A stretch of DNA of 64,000 bases from Podospora comata (Eukaryota > Ascomycota > Sordariomycetes > Sordariales > Podosporaceae). The translations under genes were made by a program, and so were the position numbers. The notes below the pieces were generated by a model that was not told the origin of the DNA, did no database searches, and was given only the letters and a program-made list of their open reading frames with translations. The stretch lies in contig CP071493.1 of the NCBI GenBank assembly GCA_017354895.1, forward strand, positions 8,308,001 through 8,372,000, written 5' to 3'. Positions 1-11,483 of the stretch are shown here, piece after piece; positions within the stretch are counted from its first letter, which is position 1; every line of letters begins with the position of its first letter.

Positions 1-1211
1 GTGGGGTACCAAGCAAAGAAGCTTTTCAGCCAGTACCTTATTCAGGGAACCTGGAAGATGGCTGTTTGATGTTTGTCCTCCAGCGGGCAGGCAGAGCCTT
101 TGCTCTTTGATCGGAGGTAAAAGCTTGAGTTGGACTATCCTAGCACGTGAAACTGTCTGTCCTCCCGCACTTGTTCGGTGAATGCCAAGTCCAAACAAGC
201 CGCCGACGACATCAACTTTGAAGCTTGGGTTGCTTGGAGGGGTAAGCCACAATGTGCCACCTACAGTAGCTACCAGCCATCAACCTGCGCCTAGACCACC
301 CGCAATGCGGGGCCGCGATAACCGGAGATAAGTTACCGTAGTCCCTGCTCTGTCGAACCACACGAGGAAAACCAAGAGCGACCAAGGCCAAACATATCCA
401 TCTGTTTTAGTCCTATAGTTGACATCCAAAAGATGACAAAGTTACGAGTTTCCAATATGAAACCTTTCAGATGCTGTCTTGGCACATTTTCACATGGCAT
501 TTTGGGAAACCCACGTTTTGGAGAAACTTCCCCCAGACCCCATACCAAGCACCGGGTTCGAGGAGGTTGGATGACCCCCACTCTCACTTTCACACACCAT
601 CCAACCTGCCGGTTGAGCAGACCACTGATCAACCACCACGGGACGATACAACTCAGCCTGCAGACAGGGTCCAAAAAGGTAAAAAAGAGCGCATCTGTAT
701 CTGCTGCGTGCCACAAAGCAACAGGGGCTCGAGAAGAGGTGTGCCTTGAGCTTGTCTGATAACCGGGTTGCCCCAGATCCCGGTGACGATTAAGGTATAT
801 CTGATTAGACAGGGTGCCATTCGTCGGGGTCGACTGCCGTGGACGTTGCATTCACCCACGACCCTAATCTCAAGCTCGACCTAGCAGCTGGCTCTGGGTT
901 CAATGACTTCGAAGCTGGCACCCTGTAGGCTTATCCGTAGTTATCCACTTGGCTGGCAAGATACTTTTCACCTGAGAGCTAGCAGTTACGGCAATTCAGC
1001 CTCACCAAACATTGGAGCCGCGGCTAGAGAGAATCAACGTGGAATTGCTCAATGTATTATCAAACTGCCTTCAATGTGGAAGAAGAATGTCCGCCCCAGA
1101 GATCATGCCCACCTCCTCGCTTAAGCACGTCTGATGCATTGCTAGATCCGAGCTACTATACTAGCTTCAACACCCCATCGCCAGTGCCTTGAAGCCCCTT
1201 CCGAGACGAGC
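1..1211. other. gene-poor stretch, nothing recognised
   Basis: No reading frame here shows protein-like composition, a plausible start context or splice signals. The longest frames (near 333-851 minus and 433-759 plus) overlap each other on opposite strands and look like chance openings. No tRNA, repeat or transposon end was seen. Confidence 0.5.
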
Positions 1212-1874
1212 CTACTCGTCAGAACTCTGGTGAGCTATTGGCAATGTCAGCACACGATACAGCACACATGGCAATGGCAATAACATTTGAGAACTTACCC
1301 CAATTTTCAAACGCTCGCAGACCTCCAAAGTCTCTTGCCAACAAAAGCTGCGTAGCTCTCTGCAGCTCTCCCTGGGGGATATGGATCTCCCTCTTAACAC
1401 CATGATCATGGTCAACGTATGTCATAACGTTGGGCTGAACGCATTTCCTCTCCGAGGTAGTGGCCACGTCCATGCTGGAGGATGGGTACCACTGGCCAGC
1501 GCAAGTGTCGTAGGGGCCAAGGTCCACACAGCATCCGAGTAATCCCTCCTGACTGAACGGATGTGTGATTTCACACCGGCCGTTGGCCTTGGTCTGGCAC
1601 GAGTTCTGGAAGTAGCCAGCGACAGTGGAGCCGTTGGGACAGCCCTCGCAGTGGACAACACCGCACCAAGGATCCGAGGCCTGACAGCAAACGGACGCGG
1701 GGATATCGCGGCTGATTCGAGTTGGGTTAGATTGGTCGAGCGTCATCGATGATTCTGAGCGACATACCAGCTGATAGTGTCAGCACCATCCCAACAGTCA
1801 CCTGAACGGTGAAAAAAGAGCCTCTCCGCAGCGCACCCAAGAATGGGAAGCAAAAGGAGGATTGTAAACAGCAT
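1212..1874 (-). CDS. small secreted cysteine-rich protein
   Basis: A protein of about 180 residues is predicted from three exons: 1874-1768, 1711-1299 and 1234-1212. The introns are 56 and 64 bp, with donors GTATGT and GTAAGT and a CTAAC branch site in the first; phases match across both. Residues 1-16 form a signal peptide (MLFTILLLLPILGCAA). The mature part holds 13 cysteines between residues 27 and 126, including two CC pairs (44-45 and 96-97), which suggests a disulfide-rich extracellular fold. Beyond residue 130 the chain is cysteine-free and charged. I do not recognise a named family; a small secreted effector-like or wall-associated protein fits. The last exon is only 23 bp, and without the second intron the protein would run to 1219 instead. 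Confidence 0.65.
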
Positions 1875-3091
1875 GGCTGTCAAACTTTGTGGTGATAATT
1901 GTGAGGAGGTTTGAGTGATGGGTTGAATCGAGGAAGCGGGAAAGGGAAGGGCGACTTTGACTTCCGGATCCAGAGGGTGAGTGAGGTAGGTAAGGTAGGT
2001 AGGTAGCAAAAAAAAATCAACTTGTGGCCTGGAATATATTCGAAAAGGCAGTCGCGAGACCCGCACCTTTGATGCGGGTCAACAGTAGAACTTTGATTCA
2101 CCAATGAAAATTTGATCCCGCCGTCCGAAGTAATTAGGAAGGCACGTTGAGACCACAATGGTTCTGTTATCGGCGAGGGCGGTGAATCCTTTGTGTGATG
2201 CTCTTTTCGTTACCCATCCCTGCTTTAACAAAAACAAGACAGGGGCTTTGCGATTGTATGGATATCAATGAGTTGAAATTAGCGGACTCTTTGAGATCGG
2301 CTTATCATATCTTCCAATTTGATGAAGACCTCGATCGAAGTTACTGGATATGTCCTTGGAAGCAAGCAGAAACAGGAAAGGCATGACAGAAATAGGGATT
2401 AATATGTGGATATTGGTGTTTGTGACTGACATGTGATTCACACTCTGCAATAACCAAGGACCATACATATCACAAACACATGGATACCTGGTAAATACTA
2501 AACATGCAACGAATTTACTCATCTCTGATAAGGTACCTTCTCGTGGAAAGACCAGGTATATCTTAATAACTTGTTGACAATAATGTCGACAGCTGTTCGG
2601 ATCTAATCAAGGTTACTCGTAGAATCAGTCACCAACCCTATTCTGAAACTTCTGCTATGCCCTGCCTGATGTCACTTACCCATTTGGGAGCCTATCAAAT
2701 ACGTGAAGAAACAGTGGTCTCTTGAGGGGGTGTTCAGATTCTGCTGGCACTCCGCTACGATTTCTATTATCTTCAAATAGACAATCGCCGTATAGGATCT
2801 CACGCTCCCTACCAAATACCAATGTACATAGGTTGAATCGGAGCTACAGCGTCCTGGACACCAAAAGTATAAAGGTAAACAAAGTCCAGCCCCACTGTGG
2901 CTGCCCACCACCGAAGCCAACTGTCAAAACTACCGGGCCTGAAAAATATCAAAGTTTTAAGCACATCTCTCACAAAAGTATATATACATCTGGTCTCATT
3001 GAAATTTGCTTGCCTTTCTTTCATTCATCGCATTCAGCAATCCACTATCACACACAAACAAGATACACAGTTTGACAACAAAGTAAACACA
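1875..3091. other. intergenic region between divergent genes
   Basis: This stretch separates the Cys-rich gene (minus) from the gene beginning near 3092 (plus) and should hold both promoters. Apart from the TATA-like element listed separately and short GGTA repeats near 1987-2005, I see no gene or repeat. Confidence 0.5.
2979..2986 (+). promoter_or_regulatory. TATA-like element
   Basis: The run TATATATA lies about 105 bp upstream of the ATG at 3092, a plausible core-promoter distance for a fungal gene. This is inferred from position and sequence only. Confidence 0.35.
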
Positions 3092-4007
3092 ATGCCCAGA
3101 ATCACTTTTCTTCGCCGTCTCCTCTCGCTCCACATGCTGGATTTCCGCCCTCGAGCTTCCTATCAGCACCAGCGAAAAAGATCTGTCTTCATGCCAGTGT
3201 GCCCAGCCCCAAAACCCCAATCAACGCATGATCCAGCCAGACCCCAACCGTCAGCACTACCACATCAAAACAGGCCTCCTCACACTCGACACCCGCTCGC
3301 TAGAACATCACGAACCACCAATCTTAACCACCGCTGCAGCCGTCTCGCCCCCATTCTCCCCCGGTTCACCTGGTCCCCCCGGCGGCCCCTCAGACCCAAA
3401 TGACCCCCCCCCCCCCTTTGATCTCGAACAGGGCTTCATCTCTCTAGACTATGCCCTCTCTGTCCCGCGCTCCCTCTTGGATCTCGCAGAGAAGGATCGG
3501 GACGAGCACGGTTTCAGCCTTGGTCCCCTCTCGAACAAGGGCACAGTAAAGATGCAAACGGACTCTGACCAGAGCGATTGCGTCGAGATGACTACAACAA
3601 TTGTGCTCCGAGCCAGGTCAACTTGAAATCCACCCAAAGCGGACGACATTAGGGAGATACTGATGGCTGAAAATAGGGGGAAGGTAAGAATGGGAAGGGG
3701 AAGCAGCAGCGATCGGTTGCTGGAGGAGCTCGTTGGTTCATGTAAGTTGACATTGCCCGAATTGAATAAGAGAGGGGATGAGTTGTTGACTGACAAACAA
3801 TAGGATATCGCGAGGATATTAGCCCCACTCTACAAGTACGGCGCTGTGAGGGGCTCGACTCTGAATTTGGATGGCCAGTTCCCGGATTTTATGACGGTTA
3901 AGGACGCCATCTGGCCGGCGTATCAGGCTGCGAGGGAGAGACAAGGGTTCATGGATCCAGGCGATCTGATGATGAGTGACAGGAGCATGATGGACTTTAA
4001 TGTGTAG
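3092..4007 (+). CDS. uncharacterised protein, exon structure unresolved
   Basis: I do not recognise this protein. Three stretches look coding in one frame. 3228-3545 is rich in Pro, Gly and acidic residues and has a dense CCC run. 3657-3683 ends in NRGK. 3804-4007 begins DIARILAPLYKYGAVR and ends with TAG. The last intron (3684-3803, GTAAGA to CAATAG) is convincing. An in-frame TGA at 3624 requires either an intron such as 3546-3656 (phase 0 on both sides) or a broken gene. The start is also unclear. ATG 3092 has a good context and an upstream TATA-like element, but linking it to the 3228 frame needs an intron of only about 40 bp (3197-3236). The alternative start is ATG 3228. Confidence 0.35.
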
Positions 4008-4191
4008 GTAGTCTTCAAGATTCGCTTATGGTGTCGTCGGAAACATCTGAAATCCAAAAAGCTTTCTTGGCGGGGTGATTAGTGGTCTTGAAGGTATCCG
4101 AAAAATGTAAAAGGCAGTGAATCAAACAGTACTCAGCTGTTGAGAATAAAGTTAGCATTTAGTCTACACATATCATTCTATTCAATGTTTC

Positions 4192-5160
4192 TTAATCAAC
4201 CTCAGGCATAGCCACGACCCTCTCTTCCGAACTCAGCAACCGGCTCGGAACCCTCGACCCCGGTGCCATCGCCTTCCTAAACAGTACCAACCCCGGCCAC
4301 GTCCCCAAACTAGCGTACAGCTCCCACCCTTCCTCCTCCACGACTTCCACCAACCTCACCACGGTCTCGTCTTCCGCCCCCTTTGGTCCCAAATACTTCC
4401 TCCCCGCAAAGCTCAGCCTCTGATACCCCTTATACTTCCCCTTAACCCCCCACTTCCTCTTCCCCAACCCCATCGGAAAAAAACTTTTTGCTATCTGATT
4501 ATGCACCCTAGCCGGCAACCCCCCCACAACCAAAACCTCCCCCAACTGATGCAGACTCATGCCCAACCATTCATACCTCTCCTGTTCCCTGGTCCCATCA
4601 AACCGAAAAACCAAATTCTGGACATCCACGTTTTGTTTCTGGGCCAAAACCTTCCTCCCCACCGTCGGCGGCACAAGCGGGTTTTGAACAACGGTTACAA
4701 ACCCCCAACCGTGGTACCACAGCTCTTTGAAACCCCCACATAAAAAACCCACCCATTGGCGGGTGAATTCTGCGAATTTCTTCTTGGAGTATAGCGTGGC
4801 GCGCATGCCAATTTTGATCACGACCCAGGCGATGGTTTTGGACTCGAGTTTGATATAGGAGGATTTGCCGTCGATGATCGAGGGGAAGGAGGTGTTGGCT
4901 AGGTTGGTGATGACGCTGATGACGGTGGGGGGGAAGTTGATTAGCCCGAGGATAATTGTGCGGTTTTGGGCAGAGGAGGAGAGGGTGAGGGGGGCTAGGT
5001 TTGGGGGAAGGGCGGAGAGGTTGTCGTCGGAGGTGGGGGAGATGGCTCGAGGGGATTTTCGAGTTGGTGGGTGGGTTGAGGTGAAAGGGGTAGGGGTAGG
5101 GATTGTGGGATGCCGGTTGGAGGAAGAGGAGGCCGTCTTGGTGTCGCTGTGTGGCGGCAT
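4192..5160 (-). CDS. hypothetical protein, single exon
   Basis: The open frame runs from 5235, but the Met at 5160 (MPPHSDTKT) is the more likely start because the preceding residues look like translated leader. That gives about 322 residues. The first 60 residues are Ser/Thr/Pro-rich and probably disordered. The rest is a mixed hydrophobic and basic globular sequence with several Trp and Gly-rich turns (for example near WLGMSLHQLGEVLVVGG). There is no signal peptide and no clear transmembrane helix. It is convergent with the 3.1-4.0 kb gene. I could not assign a family. The consistent frame over nearly 1 kb and the absence of stops support a real gene. Confidence 0.55.
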   Translation of the reverse strand: MPPHSDTKTASSSSNRHPTIPTPTPFTSTHPPTRKSPRAISPTSDDNLSALPPNLAPLTLSSSAQNRTIILGLINFPPTVISVITNLANTSFPSIIDGKSSYIKLESKTIAWVVIKIGMRATLYSKKKFAEFTRQWVGFLCGGFKELWYHGWGFVTVVQNPLVPPTVGRKVLAQKQNVDVQNLVFRFDGTREQERYEWLGMSLHQLGEVLVVGGLPARVHNQIAKSFFPMGLGKRKWGVKGKYKGYQRLSFAGRKYLGPKGAEDETVVRLVEVVEEEGWELYASLGTWPGLVLFRKAMAPGSRVPSRLLSSEERVVAMPEVD

Positions 5161-7062
5161 GATTTGGGGTGGGAGCGGCCACTTGTTGTCGAGATTGAGG
5201 AGGTGGATTTGATGGTGGAGGTCAAAGAGGTACATGATTGGAGGATGTTTGGGAACCGGTGTTGCGGTGCGCTGTGGAGCCTAAATGCAGTGACAGTTTG
5301 AGCCTGGCAAAGAGCACTCTTGCTGATAACGCTCCTGCCAATGTCATTGTTGGACGATACCGAAGGTGCCAGGTCACATGCGATTGCAGTTGCTGTACGA
5401 ACATCATTGAAATCAGGGTTGAATGACTTGAAAACTGAAAACATTATGTCATATGAAGTTGATTAACTTCTATAACCAGTTGACTGTGGCTTCATTGTGG
5501 ATGTGCAAGCCATTTTCTTTTTCAGGGGTTTGTTTACATTCAGTCAACATTGTGGTCAGGGGTCAGGGGTCCAGGGCAACGCCTTGAAGTCTTGGCACTA
5601 ACAGAAGAAAACACAATTGTCCGTCCAGCACCCCGTGGCAACATGGATATCAGCTGTATTAGCTCTCCTCGCTCACATGGCGTTCTCTACGTATTAAATT
5701 GCATAAGCCACCCGATGGCACATCAACCTCCTCAAGTTTAGCCTCCGCTTGGCAACGAGTCTCCCAAGCGTCCAGCGGGCGAAAGTCCGTCCTCCTCCAT
5801 TCGTCCCTTGTCACAGATGGGTGAGGTGAGTGGGAATGGGGTGAGCAGTTCTGAACGGGAAGCTCCGGAGTGAGCGAACCCAGAGCCCTACATGTCACAT
5901 CTTGGCTTTTCTTGCCGTTCCCTTGGCTTTCTTGGAGATTCTTGAGCCAGTCTCCCTTTGGTCCCCTCCTTCCCCTGATTGGTCACCGGGATACGGCTCA
6001 CGGCGAGAGCCACAGACTGGTTTGCCCACAATCCGAACCATGAGGCTTTTTGTTTCTCCGAAACACGCGTGGGGTAATGAATTTTCGGATGAACGGAAAC
6101 CTTTCATGACCACAGACCACCTAACTTGACTGGGACCTCTTCCTTCGTGTTCACTTGTGACTGCGGGGAGGAGGAGAGAACAGTCTGAGTTTAAGATCAA
6201 GTGGTAGGGGTGCCAGGCGAGGTGTTACGTAACGTGGTGTCTTTGAGTGGTCTAGGCTGTCGTGTGATCACCTGCCTGTTCTGTGCCCTGTTTGGCGCTT
6301 GCGGTTTGCGAGAAGAAACCTTCTGTCTCAGAAATTGAAAGGCAAGCAAATTGCCAGCATTCTCATCGGCCTTGAGGTCGCTAGAATGATCACTGGGCTT
6401 TGTGCATCGAGGCTGCTGCAGGAAAGCTCAGCTTAAGAAAAGAAGAAGAGAAAAGAGTTCTGGGATATGGGAGCTTTGGGGAGATCCTAGGTATGCTTAA
6501 GCACACGCCTAAAACCCACCGAGGCGTGTGGGGTCATCTGCCTACTGTACCCGAGCTGAACCCCCATCTAGCATGCACTGAGGACCCCATGGTTTTAGAT
6601 TATCCCACATTCAGGTTTGCCCCGCTCAGCAAGGCTGCCACTGATCAGAATCTCTGTTTCCTATTCTGGTGCTGGAAGAGAGCAAAGCCAGCGATGGGTA
6701 CGAGAGAAAGATCTTCAAAGCTGATTTGAGTAGGTCATAACGATATACTACTGGAAGCATGTCTCGAACAGTGTGCATCAAATCATTCTTAGACGGCATT
6801 GAAAGATGCTCGACAGGGTCCGAAACGCAGAGAGCAGGTCTTGTGGAATAGATCCGAAACAAGCTTTAGAAGGCGGACAAATGAGTTTGTGAAAACAGGC
6901 TTGAAGTGTTGAAATGGCAGCGAGGGGACTCGCCAACGTCACTGCAATTCTTGTTCCATTATTCATTATCCGTCATGGTATACTGGACTCATGACATTCA
7001 AAACCTCATCAAGCCACGATGCGCTTAGCCGCACCGTTGTGGATCTGATATAAAGATGACCA
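5161..7062. other. intergenic stretch, nothing recognised
   Basis: About 1.9 kb lies between two minus-strand genes. It should contain the promoter of the 4192-5160 gene and the 3' region of the bHLH gene. Short frames occur on both strands (for example 6400-6729), but none has convincing protein character or splice structure. Confidence 0.45.
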
Positions 7063-8201
7063 CTACTCTTTCGCTTGATCTTCTGGCTCCTCCACCGGCG
7101 GGGTCTTTTCCTGGCCATGTTCCTCCTTCTGACATCGACACTTTTGTGCTGACTTCTGTTCAAGTTCCCGCAGCTTCTTTGTCATGCCGACATTCTCTTC
7201 CTTGAGCTTTCTGATAAAACCAATAGCCATCTCGACCACATCTAGCTTGCTGCTCGGGACGCCTGGCCGGATAAGCAGCTCATTATCTGGTAGTAGCATG
7301 TCGTCCCGATCACTTTCCGAAGGTAGGAGCTTCTGAATCTCTCGTATTGCAAGTGTCAACCGATTCCGCCGTGTCTTCTCGGATAGTTTGTGTGCGATGC
7401 GCTTCGAATGGACCTTCTCCGCAGTGAACTCCTCGCCTTGAGGTAAGGCGAAGTTTGTGGCACCATTTCCATGGTTCAAAACCATAGGATCATGACTCGG
7501 CTGAGCACAGAAAATATTGGTGCTCGTGAAATCGAACAGATCTGGGCTTGATTCGTTAGGTTGTCTGTCGGACATGATGGTTTGAGGAACGACTGGCACG
7601 ACAGGCAATCTAGTGGGTTTGGTGATACGATGTGCACTTCGTCGCCTGGCTTTGTGTGTGGCGTTCCACGTTGACAGAGGCGGGCAGAATTCTGCAACAC
7701 TGTCGTGCTGACTTTGATTGGAATCGGAATCTTCCTCGGTGGTTGACCGTCGTGGGGGGGCGTTCCATTGAAAATGCCCCGGGGACTGTTCTGAAGACGC
7801 ACGAAATAGGTCCCATTCGGCTTGAACAGGGGAAGTTGTCTGCCGAAAGGAAGGATGTAATATGGGTAACTCGATCGATCCGGCGTGAATAGAAATCTGT
7901 AGCCAGGGGTTTAGCATGCCAACAACAATCAGCCAACTTCAAAACATACTTGCTGACGATGAAGCAACGAGCGTTGTTGGTTCATCCATCCTTGTGGCCA
8001 CAGAGATGTGCTATTTGACTCGAAATTCTCTATCTTCGACAGACCAGCTTCTGCAAAGTCAAGATTGATGGGAGGAAAATGGGCAATATCCTGCTGGCCA
8101 GGCCATTCTGAAGGGGAGTCCCTCGGGTCGTCCAAGTGCCTCTCTGGGAACGAGCTGTCAGGCCCTGAATCAGGGCGATAGACCGCAAGGCTGGGATGCA
8201 T
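7063..8201 (-). CDS. bHLH transcription factor, Pho4/NUC-1-like
   Basis: Two exons (8201-7950 and 7896-7063) joined over a 53-bp intron (GTATGT to TACAG, phase 0) give about 361 residues. The bHLH domain is near the C terminus, about residues 247-318. The basic region HSKRIAHKLSEKTRRNRL carries His253, Glu257 and Arg261, the H-E-R spacing that reads CACGTG-type E-boxes in the Pho4 class. Helix 1 is followed by an acidic loop, helix 2 (KLDVVEMAIGFIRKLKEEN) and a short coiled coil. The N-terminal two thirds are polar and probably disordered. Pho4/NUC-1 factors activate phosphate-starvation genes in the nucleus. The resemblance is to the DNA-binding domain only, so a role in phosphate control is inference, and NUC-1 itself is much longer. 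Confidence 0.8.
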
Positions 8202-10332
8202 GTTGGAGTAAGACGAGCGACGTCACCAAGGTATTGCCGTTAATTCCAGTCGCGTCCGTTAAGTCCAGGTTCCAGTAACTGTGCATGGACAATGCGAATA
8301 ATATCAGTGATGCACAGGCGTGTTCCAGTGGGTTACATGCCGGGTGATGTATGCAAGAAGAAGGCTGTCGTGCATTCCGTGCGCTTGTTGCGTCTGTTGC
8401 CTAACTCGCGATTGATGGACTCGAGCACACCATCTCTGGGAGGCGGTTTGGGCTGATCATCATCAGAGAGATGCAAAGGGTATAAGTCTAGGCTACTCCA
8501 ATTCACCGAGGCTCGGTCCGTTGTAGTTCCGGGCTGTACAATGAGTCCCCCCATTGCGGTGGCGTTGGCTGGCAATGCAGAATAGACGCTCACAGGGAAG
8601 AAAGGAAGCGAGGGTCTGCAAAGATTGGCAGCAAGTTGGGGGAGCCAAGAGCATTCACGTAAAGAGAACGTAAAGGCTTGGGACAGCCGGTTGCAATAGG
8701 TGGGCAGCATCGGGGTCCTTGTTCATTCCAACAAGCCGAAAAGGGTTTGTTCACCTCGCATCGCGTTAGAAGACGTGCTCAGCGCCACAGCAGCCCCTGT
8801 TCTTGACTGGATAGTCTTGGACGCTAGCTCATTTCCACCACCACCCTCTAAACATGATGACTGCGTTCCACCTTGAAGCGTGAAGCATCATTGCTTTTGG
8901 GATCTGCTGCAGTACCGGCAGCTCGCTTTCCACGCCCCATCGGCCTAAACCTTGATTTTGGAGACGAGCCATGTCCAGATTGCCGGGAACGGTCCAGACT
9001 CGTGAAGTATTGACTTGGCTCGCTTGTTCGACAAAACGCTTGCTCCAGACCCAGGCCACAGTAGAACCCACTGACAAGCTGATTGAGAACCACTCCACGC
9101 CCTTTGGTATCTGGTAATCGTTTCGCTTGGTGATGTCTGAAAATGTTGAGGGTGATGGTGCTTGGCAGCTCGTCTCCCAGAAACAAAAAGCTCAGGAGTG
9201 CCCCCATGTCCTAAGACATCTCATAACGCACCCTTCTCACCAACACATCATTGTGACTGACGTCTCCGCGGCCCTTCCACGATGCACACTTCACAGACTG
9301 AGCAGCAGAAGGCCGGATGCCACCGTCATCATATTGCCACCTGCATCTTCCTTTCCCATCGCGGCCGCCCGTCAGTTCTTTTTTGTTGATCAGTATTTCC
9401 GTCATCTTCATCACTCCCACATCCCGTCGTTCGATAACAAAGCGGAAGAGCTGACCATCGTTCCATTCCAAGGGTTCGCTGATTTTTCTCAGTCTCGGGC
9501 GAGAAGCAGCTTGGCGAGAGACGCCAGGCGTCTGGTCCGTAGCAACACCACCGACCCCTCAAATCCCCAACTTCATACCGTCATCTCACACTCTTCCAAT
9601 GGCTGTGGACTCAGTCATGTAATCCGCGATTCTCCAATTCTGCAATCGAACCATTCTGTTGGACCCGGCTCACTGATGCGGTGTGCGTCAGCTCGTGAGC
9701 TGGTTGAAGGGAACGCTGGCGGCATGCTGGTGGACGCCCGGCTGGGTGTTCATTCGTCGTGATGGATTGCGCAAGAGAATCCCTGAAATGTCGTCATTTG
9801 TAAAGGTGGGCGGGTCTGGCCTTTTGTGCTTTTTGGGCGGATGGAGTTCCGTGTGCGTCCCCCACACTGCCTAACGCGATTCAGCCTAGCCCACATGTGA
9901 ATCTGAGGCAAGGAGAGACGGGGGTGATTTTCATGAGACCATCGAGAGTCGAGTGAGCATCGATCGTCCTGTGTGACGAGAACAAAAATGCTAGGAAAAT
10001 AGACATATGTTGAGACAGTTAGATGAAGATGAGAGAAGATGTCTAACCAACTGTAGAAGACACAAGGGGTGGAGAGCAAGCACCTTCCTTTAAGAGCAGT
10101 GGGCAGGGTGTCCTGGCCAATCATATCAAAGGCCCCACCTACCCCACGCCCCGTCAAACAGCCCCAAACACTGACAGCAACTCCACGCCATCGACGCGAA
10201 AGTGAGACCAGCACGCCTTCACCAGCCAAGACGATAGCAAACACCAGAAAAATCGTGGCGTCCTCCAGCATGCGCTTCACAATCGACCAGAAGCACGGAA
10301 TCCCCCCTAGTCCCAGCTGATTTGGTCCAGTG
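8202..10332. other. intergenic stretch, no supported gene
   Basis: This covers the promoter of the bHLH gene and beyond. A 211-codon plus-strand frame (9127-9762) and overlapping minus-strand frames exist, but they have skewed composition, no homology I can recall and no splice signals. From about 9950 on, the minus strand shows hydrophobic frames that may belong to the unresolved locus that follows. Confidence 0.4.
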
Positions 10333-11118
10333 TCACAGACAAGCTTCCTGGGGAAAGTCTTGGTCCCGCCATGGCGTCCGGGACCTCGACGATGCCCAGA
10401 GATTTGCGCCATTGTCTGACGTCTGCCGAGCCACTGTTGACAACGACATCTGAAGATTTGTTAGTTGTATAGGCAGAGAAGATGTAAATAGAAAGGGGGT
10501 TCTTGAGGGTGTTCTCGAAGACTTTGAAAGACGCAAAGCATTTATTGGTTCTTTATGTCTTTACCATCCTGAGTATGCCGCTGGCACGTTCGACCCCAGC
10601 GTAGGGCGCCCCTGTGCAGCAATAGAGCCGAGCGATCAACGGGAAATCGGCAAGGAGGACCTTGGTGACGGCAACGGATGCAAAATCTTGCAAAGAAACC
10701 ACTTGTTCCCCGGCAAATACACCAACCATGACCCGCCAAATGACAGGCTTTGCTATGGCGTGCGAATTGGGGCAGCGGAGCTCTGCCAAAACCCCGGAAA
10801 CATGGTCACTAATCAAGGAATCCCCGTAATCGACATGGCAAAAATATCTGTACCGCAAGACCGAGTCTCCATTGCTTAGGAGCCCCTCTAGCGGTCTCGG
10901 AGAAGCCAGGCGACATGACTCCACCCACTAACATCCGATACACACATCAATGTCATCGATGCCGCTGCGATGGACAGAGCAGGGTCCAGCACCCAGAGAT
11001 GGGATAGCAACACAAAAAGGGGGACTGGTCCGTCTCTCATCAATTCCACCACGACGGTCTTTGCCGCCTTTTTGCAGCTTGTACTTCCTATCACAGAAAC
11101 ATAGTGGGATTCCTGCAT
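10333..11118 (-). pseudogene. unresolved membrane-protein-like locus, possibly broken
   Basis: Several minus-strand segments look like pieces of one membrane-type protein. 11118-10944 includes a hydrophobic stretch (VPLFVLLSHLWVLDPALSIA). About 10888-10560 includes VIWRVMVGVFAG. A further frame near 10550-10320 reads VFENTLKNPLSIYIFSAY before a stop, and hydrophobic segments continue to about 10000 in a third frame. Splice-like junctions can be proposed, for example 10944 to 10891 and a donor GTAAAG near 10559, but the ways of joining give different C termini and no product I recognise. The locus is divergent to the sulfate permease. It is either a poorly modelled multi-exon gene or a decayed one. 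Confidence 0.25.
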
Positions 11119-11410
11119 TGGGGTGTGTCATCGTCTCCCGCGCTTCAGGTGGATCAGCAACCACCGAAAAGCGAGCGATCCCACTGCCCTCCACGAAACT
11201 GAGCCCTTCTAGTGGGTTTAAACACCTCAGCCTCTGAGCTCGTGCTCGATTATCGGATCCCAGACCCTGGCTGCACCCCTGTCTACCGACGCCATCTGCT
11301 GCACGTTCGCCTACCGTGGGCCCAAGAGGCTACCAGAAGACGCCCTCCAGCTCATACCGATTATCGCTCACACGTTTTCCTGATTGAGCGGAGCGGCCGG
11401 GGATTCTCAA

Positions 11411-11418
11411 TATATAAG
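11411..11418 (+). promoter_or_regulatory. TATA box of the sulfate permease gene
   Basis: TATATAAG lies 66 bp upstream of the permease ATG at 11484 and is followed by a pyrimidine-rich stretch suitable for transcription start. I looked for a CYS3-type palindrome upstream and did not find a clear one by eye. Confidence 0.5.
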
Positions 11419-11483
11419 ACTTCCCCAGCGTCCGTTTCGTTCCGCTGCTTGATCCCAGACCCACAGCCATCCGGACATCAACC

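Noticed and set aside
333-859. Overlapping frames on both strands near the window start
   Set aside because: They shadow each other, have no recognisable features and lack supporting signals.
9127-9762. A 211-codon plus-strand frame
   Set aside because: Few Lys and Asp, no domain, no splice context and full overlap with frames on the other strand; it looks like a chance opening.
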